A stretch of DNA of 12,625 nucleotides, from NCBI RefSeq assembly GCF_021107415.1, contig NZ_JAIOSW010000063.1, positions 1 through 12,625 of the forward strand, in the 5' to 3' direction. The stretch comes from Desulfobacula sp. GTDB taxonomy: Bacteria > Desulfobacterota > Desulfobacteria > Desulfobacterales > Desulfobacteraceae. Made by a program: the position numbers and the translations under genes. Below, one piece after another: positions 1 to 5,776 of the stretch. Below the pieces are notes generated by a model. That model saw only the letters and a program-made list of their open reading frames with translations. It made no database searches and was not told where the DNA came from. Every line of letters begins with the position of its first letter. Position 1 is the first letter of the stretch.

Positions 1-2
1 TC

Positions 3-845
3 GGTGTTGTTGGGAAAAACGGCAGCGGCAAGTCTACGTTTTTATCCATTCTTGAAAAAAAAATCCTCCCGGATGAAGGTAAGGTTCAATGGGCTGAAAA
101 TTTAAAAATTGCTGTTTTCGATCAAAATCGTTCTAAATTAAACCTTGAATTAAGTTTAAAAGAAGCCCTCAACCCGGGTGGTGGAGACAGTGTTAATTAC
201 AAGGGACACTCCATCCATGTGGTGACCTGGGCAAAACGATTTTTATTTATGCCGGATCAGCTTGATATGCCGGTTAAAAGGCTGTCCGGCGGTGAAAAGG
301 CAAGAATCATCATTGCCAATATTATGCTGACTCCTTGCGATATCCTTCTTTTGGATGAACCCACCAATGATCTTGATATCTTATCCCTGGAAGTCCTTGA
401 AGACAGTATAAAAGGATTCCCGGGTGCGGTTGTTATCGTTTCCCATGACCGTTTTCTTATGGACAAGGTCTGCCATCGAATTTTATATCTTGATCCCGGC
501 TCTGATGCGCTGTTCTTTAAGGATTTCAATCAAATTCTGAACTTTCGTCAAAACACGCTTGAAAAGCCTAAAAAAATAAAAAAAACCCAAAAAAGAAGAC
601 CCAAAACTTCCTTAAATTTTTCATATAAAGACAAATATGAGCTGGACCATATTGAAGAAAAAATTTTAGCTGCTGAAGACGAGGTTGAAGGGTTAACAGA
701 TAAAATTGGACAACCTGAAATTATGAATGATCCTGAAAAAATAAAACACTATTGTTCTCTGCTTAAACTGGCACAGGAACAGGCACATATTCTTTATGAA
801 AGGTGGGAATATCTTGAAGAAAAAAAAAAAGAAAACAATGGCTGA
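3..845 (+). CDS. uup: ABC-F family ATPase, Uup type (5' end cut off by window edge)
   Basis: The reading frame is open from the first bases, so the 5' part of the gene lies outside the window; 280 codons are visible. They hold the second nucleotide-binding domain: Walker A GKNGSGKST at the very start, signature LSGGEKAR (positions about 285-310), Walker B DILLLDEPTNDLD (about 339-377) and the switch histidine in VSHDRF. A basic linker (KPKKIKKTQKRR) follows, then a C-terminal helical hairpin starting SYKDKYELDHIEEKI and ending RWEYLEE. This tail is typical of Uup, an ABC-F protein that binds branched DNA and/or ribosomes and has no membrane domain. ABC-F proteins act in the cytoplasm on ribosomes, and Uup has also been linked to precise excision of transposons. 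The 3' end has an 11-A run (820-830) just before the stop. Other ABC-F subfamilies are possible, but the tail favours Uup. Confidence 0.88.
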   Translation, partial: GVVGKNGSGKSTFLSILEKKILPDEGKVQWAENLKIAVFDQNRSKLNLELSLKEALNPGGGDSVNYKGHSIHVVTWAKRFLFMPDQLDMPVKRLSGGEKARIIIANIMLTPCDILLLDEPTNDLDILSLEVLEDSIKGFPGAVVIVSHDRFLMDKVCHRILYLDPGSDALFFKDFNQILNFRQNTLEKPKKIKKTQKRRPKTSLNFSYKDKYELDHIEEKILAAEDEVEGLTDKIGQPEIMNDPEKIKHYCSLLKLAQEQAHILYERWEYLEEKKKENNG

Positions 846-850
846 TACGA

Positions 851-1861
851 TTAAACAACACCAAGATCAATGGCTTTTATAACCTGTTTGGCCTCTTTAA
901 ATCCCGGATCCTTTTCAAGTGCCTGTTGAAAAGAATGTTTTGCTTCTGTCGTCTCTTTCATATCCAGGTAAAGTCTTCCGATATTATAATAAATATAGGG
1001 TTCATCCGGATGTACTTTCAGGGCCTTTTTGTATTGGGTAAGAGCAGCGTTTGAATCCCCTTTTTTACGATACAAAACTCCAAGTGAATTAAATACATTT
1101 AGCGAATTCATCCCTGATTCAAGAATTTCATTGAGGATCTCTTCTGCAGATCCGATTTTATCCGTATCCATATAAATTTCTGCAGCCAGCTGCATATATT
1201 CTTCTGCCTTTACGAGATCTCCCATAAGCTTATAAACCCTTCCCATCTCTTCATAAGCTTTGGCAAAAAGCCTGTCCAATCGTGTTGCCATGGAAAAAGC
1301 CTCAATTGCTTCGCCATGCTTTCCCTGTGATGTCTTAATATATCCAATATTAAAATAGTATTCCGGATTATCTTTTTGTTTAACAAGTGTTGAAAAAATT
1401 TCTAAAGCCTTACCATATTCCTTTTTTTCTATTAATTGCAGTCCATGATCAAATGCTTCCTGAGTTTTTTGGACCACAGGCTCTTTAGGATTTTCAAGGG
1501 CCAACACTATTTTCCGGCTCATTACTTTTCCATCATACGGTATCACAAAAAGACCTGTTACACCGATTTGCCCTGCCTTTATTACTTTTATTTTTGTAAA
1601 TGCCTTGTCTGTTAAAAAGAAAGGAATATCAGATGAAGTATCTTCTTGCCTGATAATCTTGAGCAATGCAGGACCGGACATTTCTTTCATTTCATAGGCA
1701 CAAATAATGCAGTCAATTTTCTTATTTTTCATCACCACCCAGGCATTATCTGCGCCATCTGTCAGCAACACCTGTTTAAACCCCAATGTTCTGATGACTT
1801 TATCCAGTTGATTTAATCTGTTCTTGTCATCGTCAACTAGCAGAATCTGCTTATCATCCAT
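851..1861 (-). CDS. Degenerate response-regulator receiver domain fused to TPR repeats
   Basis: The 336-aa protein has a receiver-like domain (residues about 4-122) and then roughly five TPR units (about 133-321) whose consensus spacing is clear in, for example, YYNIGRLYLDMKETTEAKHS. The acidic cluster of a receiver is present (D10-D12, LLVDDD) and so is the switch Thr (T84). The phosphoacceptor Asp is replaced by Ala (A55, in IICAYEMKEMSG), and the conserved Lys before the cis-Pro is Ile (I107, FVIPYD). It is therefore expected not to be phosphorylated in the normal way. There is no output domain other than the TPRs, so a scaffold or adaptor role is inferred. The start is ATG at 1861 with an AGGTGA Shine-Dalgarno (1866-1871) that overlaps the stop of the adenylate cyclase gene. 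With only 8 bp between the two genes they are almost certainly co-transcribed and coupled. The 3' end faces the ABC-F gene 5 bp away. Confidence 0.85.
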   Translation of the reverse strand: MDDKQILLVDDDKNRLNQLDKVIRTLGFKQVLLTDGADNAWVVMKNKKIDCIICAYEMKEMSGPALLKIIRQEDTSSDIPFFLTDKAFTKIKVIKAGQIGVTGLFVIPYDGKVMSRKIVLALENPKEPVVQKTQEAFDHGLQLIEKKEYGKALEIFSTLVKQKDNPEYYFNIGYIKTSQGKHGEAIEAFSMATRLDRLFAKAYEEMGRVYKLMGDLVKAEEYMQLAAEIYMDTDKIGSAEEILNEILESGMNSLNVFNSLGVLYRKKGDSNAALTQYKKALKVHPDEPYIYYNIGRLYLDMKETTEAKHSFQQALEKDPGFKEAKQVIKAIDLGVV

Positions 1862-1869
1862 CCAGTCAC

Positions 1870-3780
1870 CTATAGCCTGTCCAAATATGGTTTTTTCCTT
1901 GTGCTTATCGCTTTCCCATCCGTATCAGCCAAATCATTATATGCTTTTTTAAGTTGATAGACAATCTTTGGATCATGGGTATCGGATAATTGATAAATAA
2001 AAAATCTTAGACTTTGACCTGAATACTTTAACATGAACTCGGCTATTTGATTGCAGTGGTCTTCTTTATTGATTTTTTGAACAAACTCAATCCTGTCAAA
2101 AAATAACTCTCCCCAGGTATTTGAAATCAGGAACTCAGCCGTATTTATAATATTTTTATCATACAACAAAAGAATCATCATCTTTGACCATGATGATTCT
2201 TTTTCATAGCAATTATCAGACAACGGCTTTAATGGTTGAAATACCATATACATTTTGTCCATATCAATGGGGTTGTTTCCTGCTTTAAACAGCTTTAAAT
2301 CTGCATCCAGCGCAATTGTCGCCGTATGTCTTCGGTAAAGTTGATTTTCCAAAATCCAGCCCCAAACACCCAACAAGTGCGAATGGTTATAAAGCCGATC
2401 TATTTTTTTACCGGCTTGGGTCACAACATTAAGTTCCCATGAATCTGATTTTTTGATTATGTCCAGACGCAAAATATTTCTTCGTTTTAAATATGTTGAA
2501 CATTCAGAAATTCTATTAGAACTTTTTCCCAGCCTCTCCCTGGTTTTATTTCTTAATATGGTCCAGTTTCTTTTTTCTGTTTCCATGTTAAGAAGATGCT
2601 TTGTTTTATTTGTTTCCTCAATGGCATGGTTATACATTTGGGCAAGCCTTTGGATAAATGTTTTTTCCAAAAGCAGTTTTTCCGACTCTGACCAGGTTGA
2701 ATAGGATAAAAGCTTTTCCACCTGATCCTTACTTAATTTCCAGGTGCGTATATACTTATTCAACAAAAGCCGTTTAGGTGTATTTTTATTGGGCATCTTA
2801 ACATCAGGATATTCGCATAACCTGAAAAAAATGGCATTTTTTATCAAATTAAACACTTTGGGATCTTCTCTTTTATGAAATTCAAGAATTCTATCAAATA
2901 CAGCCTTGTATGGATCAACATCATAATCATCAATCCCGGCTTTTGAATATCCCTGCTTTATCTTTTCACACAGCAAGCATTGATTCGCTGTTTGACCAAA
3001 CCCATAACTGAAAACCATGGTGGCTTTGATCAGGGCTTTAACAGGATCTGATCCGGATTTACAAATCTGCCATAAAAGGCCTTTTAATACATCTTCAATG
3101 GGTATGGAATCTATCTGCCCAAGGTCGATCAAATCGTCATGCATGGATAAAATCTGCGCTGTAATTCCATCCGTATTAAAGACCGTGTTTTTTTTTGATT
3201 CCTGTGGTCCCGGCAAAACAGACCATATAGGAATTTTACCGGCTATCATTAAAAAAGTTCTGTAAAACTCCTCCTTTAAAAATATCTTTGATGCCGTAAG
3301 CGTTTCCTCACCTTTAAACAAAGCATAACAATTGTTCTTAATATCCTTTTGATCCATTATAAAAAAAGTAACTTCCTGCTCATATGCTTCTCTGCTGTAT
3401 TTCAATATGGCATCAAGTTTTTCTTCAAGGATAGCGTAGCGTTCTTTGGAAAATTTCTTTTTATCTATTATTACCCAATAATCAAAATCCGAACCAATAG
3501 ACTGGGTAAATGTTCCAAGGCTTCCGATATGATAGAACCCGAGAATTGACGGCCTGTCAATTTTAATATTTTCAATGACGGATTTTGGAAAGATTTTTGT
3601 TTTTAGGACCTCTTTATAAAACCCGGAATTTTCAAAATTCCAAATACCATGGGATAAAACCTTATTATCAATAAACCCAGGATACTCTGGAAAATTGATG
3701 TGCAAAAGGAAGGGTATCTTAATAAAAATTTCCAGTTTTTCCGGGGTCAAATAGCGAATAGCCTCTCTCATCCTGACCAT
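1870..3780 (-). CDS. cyaA: Class I adenylate cyclase (CyaA-like); true start may lie upstream
   Basis: This enzyme converts ATP to cAMP and pyrophosphate in the cytoplasm. The 636 aa show the class I nucleotidyltransferase-type catalytic motif GSLGTFTQSIGSDFDYW (residues 86-102), matching the GSxxSxxQSxxSDxDxW block of enterobacterial CyaA. Other conserved stretches are EFYRT (171-175), AGK (180-182), the SDPVKALIK region (244-252) and DPYKAVFDRILEF (289-301). The C-terminal part still has a recognisable NTWGELFF block (554-561), but the whole protein is about 200 aa shorter than the 848-aa E. coli enzyme, so the regulatory region is reduced. The ATG at 3780 has no Shine-Dalgarno, and the frame stays open and CyaA-like upstream to a stop at 3925-3927 without any ATG, GTG or TTG. 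An ATA at 3820-3822 lies 7 nt after AAGGA and is a candidate start. The gene heads an operon with the receiver/TPR gene. Confidence 0.88.
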   Translation of the reverse strand: MVRMREAIRYLTPEKLEIFIKIPFLLHINFPEYPGFIDNKVLSHGIWNFENSGFYKEVLKTKIFPKSVIENIKIDRPSILGFYHIGSLGTFTQSIGSDFDYWVIIDKKKFSKERYAILEEKLDAILKYSREAYEQEVTFFIMDQKDIKNNCYALFKGEETLTASKIFLKEEFYRTFLMIAGKIPIWSVLPGPQESKKNTVFNTDGITAQILSMHDDLIDLGQIDSIPIEDVLKGLLWQICKSGSDPVKALIKATMVFSYGFGQTANQCLLCEKIKQGYSKAGIDDYDVDPYKAVFDRILEFHKREDPKVFNLIKNAIFFRLCEYPDVKMPNKNTPKRLLLNKYIRTWKLSKDQVEKLLSYSTWSESEKLLLEKTFIQRLAQMYNHAIEETNKTKHLLNMETEKRNWTILRNKTRERLGKSSNRISECSTYLKRRNILRLDIIKKSDSWELNVVTQAGKKIDRLYNHSHLLGVWGWILENQLYRRHTATIALDADLKLFKAGNNPIDMDKMYMVFQPLKPLSDNCYEKESSWSKMMILLLYDKNIINTAEFLISNTWGELFFDRIEFVQKINKEDHCNQIAEFMLKYSGQSLRFFIYQLSDTHDPKIVYQLKKAYNDLADTDGKAISTRKKPYLDRL

Positions 3781-3888
3781 ATTATAATTGGAAAAGGCAG
3801 ACCGATTTTTTTCAATTTGTATTCTAAGATCCTTAAATATATTTTTTGTTTTATCGATATCAAGACCTTTTGTGTTTGTACAAATCCA

Positions 3889-3917
3889 TTGAAAAGGGTT
3901 AAAAAAAAGATTATTAT
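3889..3917 (+). promoter_or_regulatory. Predicted sigma70-type promoter of the HDOD gene
   Basis: TTGAAA (3889-3894) and TATTAT (3912-3917) each match the consensus hexamer at 5 of 6 positions and are separated by 17 bp. Transcription would start near 3924, leaving a leader of about 66 nt before the ATG at 3990. Its -10 lies just left of the oppositely oriented cyclase promoter, so both cannot easily be occupied at once. The region is AT-rich, so chance matches are more likely than usual. Confidence 0.5.
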
Positions 3918-3923
3918 TTAAAT

Positions 3924-3953
3924 ATTATATTGCTGAACTAAAAGGTTTTTCAA
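3924..3953 (-). promoter_or_regulatory. Predicted sigma70-type promoter of the adenylate cyclase operon
   Basis: On the minus strand, TTGAAA (3948-3953) is followed after 18 bp by a perfect TATAAT (3924-3929). Transcription would begin near 3917. The last in-frame stop upstream of the cyclase (3925-3927) lies just before that point, so the whole transcript from the start site is open in the cyclase frame. This supports a translation start upstream of 3780. Confidence 0.5.
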
Positions 3954-3989
3954 GTTTTGTTTTTATTTTGTTTATATTTTGGAGAAATA

Positions 3990-4997
3990 ATGACTGATTC
4001 TGCAACGCCCCATGCAGGTATCGAATTGGATTTGATAGATTTATCCAGAGTAAACAAACATTCTGTTTTTTCGGGCCATTCAAACCTGGGTAGAGATATA
4101 ATAAATTACAAAACTTTTGTTAAAGAAATTTTAAAAAAAATCCTTGATGAAGACTCCTTTTTATCTTTTTCCAGTCAAATAAGAGATGTAAATGAAATAT
4201 TGCAAATGAAATATTCATCTGCCAATGACATAGCTAATGTTATTCTAAAGGATGTCGCACTCACTTCTAAGCTGTTGAAACTTGTGAATTCTTCATTTTA
4301 CGGCCAATTCTCACATAAGGGAATCGCAACCATCTCAGAAGCAATGATCATCTTAGGCACAGAAGAAATAAAACTTGCGGCTGCCAGTCTAAAAATTTAT
4401 GAATTAATGCAGGATATCGCAAACATTAAGATCTTAAAAAACAAAACATTAAAAGCACTGCAGCGAAGTATCATTGCACGTCAAATTGCAATTGATGAGG
4501 GCATAAAAGATGCTGAAGCTATTCAAATCAGTGCCATGCTTTATGATTTCGGTGAATATCTGGTTGCTTTATTTTCACCGGAAGTCTTTATTAATATTGA
4601 AATATATGTAGATGAAAACAGCCTTACAAGGGAACAGGCTTCCAAACACATTATTGGAATTTCCTATAGTGAACTAGGCCGATATGTTATATCTAAATGG
4701 AATTTACCCTCTTCTATCATTTCTGCCATGAAACCTGTCATAGAATTTAATGTTGTCAAAACCGGACTCACTATGGATGATCTCCAACGTTATATTTGTG
4801 CATTCTCAAATGAACTGTGTGGTATTGAATTTTCCATGACAGGTGAATCTATCGGTCAAAAAATTGTTGCCGTTTCAGAAAATTATAAGAATAGTCTTGA
4901 AATTGGAGCTTCAAAATCTGTTGAACTGTTAAAAATGTCATGGAATAAAATTTTAAAGCATACTTTAATTTTGAAAGTAGATGTCCCCAAAAAATAG
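3990..4997 (+). CDS. HDOD domain protein
   Basis: The protein has 335 aa from ATG at 3990, which follows a clear GGAG (3981-3984) at 5 nt; an in-frame TTG 33 bp upstream has no such site. Residues about 45-255 form an HDOD domain: VILKDVALTSKLLKLVNSSF (84-103), the ISEAMIILGTEEIKLAAASL block (115-134), and a helical second half. Where catalytic HD-domain phosphohydrolases have HD, this one has YDFG (185-188), so hydrolysis is unlikely. HDOD proteins are generally regulatory or scaffold proteins in bacterial signalling, often in motility, biofilm or cyclic-nucleotide contexts. About 80 C-terminal residues (255-335) have no domain I recognise. There is no signal peptide or membrane segment. The gene is divergent from the adenylate cyclase and convergent with the cyclic-nucleotide-binding gene, which places it inside the cAMP locus; a functional link is inferred from position only. 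Confidence 0.85.
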   Translation: MTDSATPHAGIELDLIDLSRVNKHSVFSGHSNLGRDIINYKTFVKEILKKILDEDSFLSFSSQIRDVNEILQMKYSSANDIANVILKDVALTSKLLKLVNSSFYGQFSHKGIATISEAMIILGTEEIKLAAASLKIYELMQDIANIKILKNKTLKALQRSIIARQIAIDEGIKDAEAIQISAMLYDFGEYLVALFSPEVFINIEIYVDENSLTREQASKHIIGISYSELGRYVISKWNLPSSIISAMKPVIEFNVVKTGLTMDDLQRYICAFSNELCGIEFSMTGESIGQKIVAVSENYKNSLEIGASKSVELLKMSWNKILKHTLILKVDVPKK

Positions 4998-5008
4998 TGC
5001 CTATTTTT
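4990..5008. terminator. Palindrome spanning both convergent stop codons (possible weak bidirectional terminator)
   Basis: The 8-bp arms AAAAATAG (4990-4997) and CTATTTTT (5001-5008) are perfectly complementary around the 3-nt loop TGC. The TAG of the HDOD gene is in the left arm and the TAG of the cyclic-nucleotide-binding gene is in the right arm. On either strand the hairpin would end in a short U run. The stem has only one G-C pair, so it would be weak; termination is a guess from symmetry and placement. Confidence 0.35.
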
Positions 5009-5492
5009 CCATATAGTCTACTAGTTTACCCGTTGTTCTTCTAAGGTGTTGACTGATCAATTTCGAAATTTTCCATAAAAGCTGAAATCCTAATTTGGGA
5101 TGATCTGAAGCTAACTCCACCAGGTTTTCTTTTGATATAAAAAAAATAACGGAGTCTTCGGCGGCCACTCCCGTTGCAGATCTGGGCTCTCCATCTATCA
5201 AGGCCATCTCTCCAAAAGTCTGAGAGCTTTTCAGGGTAGCAACCTTTTTAATTTCATTATCACTTTGCTTTAAAATATCAATTGATCCTTTTACAATAAT
5301 CCCGAGACTTTCTTCTTTATTGCCTTCCTTAAAAACAACCGCCCCTTTTTTTGCACTTACCGGATGAATATAATTGCAGATATTACGAATATGATCCCAG
5401 GAAAATTCATTGGCCCATTTTGTTTTTTCAAGTATCTGAGCATACTTAACATATTTTTCGTAATGAATTTTCTTTTCTGGTGTCTTGCTCAT
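5001..5492 (-). CDS. Stand-alone cyclic-nucleotide-binding domain protein
   Basis: This is a 163-aa protein that probably senses cAMP. Residues about 30-125 form a CRP-type beta-roll domain with an intact phosphate-binding cassette FGEMALIDGEPRSA (93-106): E95, R104 and S105 line up with the cAMP contacts E72, R82 and S83 of E. coli CRP. The C-terminal part (126-163) is the usual dimer-type helix, but no helix-turn-helix follows, so it is not a DNA-binding regulator itself; a protein partner is inferred. The N-terminal 30 residues are a charged helical extension. The start is ATG at 5492, with AAGAGG (5499-5504) 6 nt upstream. A longer in-frame TTG start at 5555 is rejected because it lies within the -35 box of the predicted promoter. 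The gene converges with the HDOD gene, the two stops being 3 bp apart, and lies downstream of the serine/rsmE operon with its own promoter. Confidence 0.87.
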   Translation of the reverse strand: MSKTPEKKIHYEKYVKYAQILEKTKWANEFSWDHIRNICNYIHPVSAKKGAVVFKEGNKEESLGIIVKGSIDILKQSDNEIKKVATLKSSQTFGEMALIDGEPRSATGVAAEDSVIFFISKENLVELASDHPKLGFQLLWKISKLISQHLRRTTGKLVDYMEK

Positions 5493-5526
5493 GTACAACC
5501 TCTTAAAAACAGATTTTATACAAACA

Positions 5527-5555
5527 ATTCTAAAACCTATAAAGGCTGCTGTCAA
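5527..5555 (-). promoter_or_regulatory. Near-consensus sigma70-type promoter of the cyclic-nucleotide-binding gene
   Basis: On the minus strand, a perfect TTGACA (5550-5555) is followed after exactly 17 bp by TAGAAT (5527-5532), which matches 5 of 6 of the -10 consensus. The start would be near 5520, giving a leader of about 28 nt before the ATG at 5492. An A-rich stretch just upstream could act as an UP element. The tandem repeat at 5566-5601 lies at about -46 to -81. Confidence 0.68.
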
Positions 5556-5565
5556 TTTTAATCTT

Positions 5566-5601
5566 TTACGTGTGACCTTCAGGTTACGTGTGACCTTCAG
5601 G
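5566..5601. repeat. Exact tandem duplication of an 18-bp unit with dyad symmetry (operator candidate)
   Basis: The unit TTACGTGTGACCTTCAGG occurs at 5566-5583 and again, without a mismatch, at 5584-5601; TTA at 5602-5604 begins a third copy. Each unit contains TGTGA, the left half of a CRP-type site, and GTGACC...GGTTAC forms an imperfect dyad in both phases. As plus-strand RNA it would fold into small GUGACC-UUCA-GGUUAC hairpins. The repeat overlaps the stop codon of the 54-aa ORF (TGA, 5597-5599) and sits just upstream of the predicted promoter of the cyclic-nucleotide-binding gene, where a class I activator would bind. A chance local duplication is the alternative. Confidence 0.7.
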
Positions 5602-5761
5602 TTATGATGAATTCTTCCAGTTTTTCAAACAAAGAATCCGGCCATTGCTCTGATAAAAGAAACATCTCTTTTTCTTCCTCGGTCAAACTCTCTTTAACAC
5701 TTGGAGGCAAACTATCATAAGACATTTGCCGTTCTTTATCGATTTTCTTTTTATCTTTCAT
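5597..5761 (-). CDS. Small acidic protein, 54 aa, unknown function
   Basis: The ORF begins MKDKKKIDKERQMSYDSLPP and continues with an acidic, helical-looking C-terminal half (SLTEEEKEMF about residues 25-34; EQWPDSLFEKLEEFII about 38-53). I do not recognise a named family. It is judged real because the ATG at 5761 has an excellent Shine-Dalgarno (AGAGGA, 5769-5774) 7 nt away, it starts 15 bp after the rsmE stop on the same strand, and its composition is protein-like with a basic head and amphipathic tail. It fills what would otherwise be a gene-free gap between rsmE and the cyclic-nucleotide-binding gene. The stop TGA lies inside the 18-bp tandem repeat, so the repeat may have reshaped its C-terminus. 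There is no signal peptide, membrane segment or Cys motif. It is probably a cytoplasmic accessory protein. Confidence 0.62.
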   Translation of the reverse strand: MKDKKKIDKERQMSYDSLPPSVKESLTEEEKEMFLLSEQWPDSLFEKLEEFIIT

Positions 5762-5776
5762 CTGTTGTTCCTCTTT

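Noticed and set aside
3860..3889. Nine-codon leader peptide (ATG at 3889, minus strand) upstream of the cyclase
   Set aside because: No Shine-Dalgarno precedes it and there is no codon bias suggesting attenuation; it overlaps the likely coding extension of the cyclase in another frame.
3957..3989. Longer N-terminus of the HDOD protein from a TTG
   Set aside because: No Shine-Dalgarno, and the T-rich stretch gives a hydrophobic non-homologous leader; the ATG at 3990 has GGAG at a good distance.
5493..5555. Longer N-terminus of the cyclic-nucleotide-binding protein from a TTG at 5555
   Set aside because: That TTG is part of the predicted -35 box, and the ATG at 5492 has AAGAGG 6 nt upstream.
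5566..5601. CRISPR array
   Set aside because: Only two copies, directly adjacent with no spacer.
5566..5601. Canonical CRP site
   Set aside because: TGTGA is present, but no TCACA follows at 6 bp in either copy; kept only as an operator candidate of unknown regulator.
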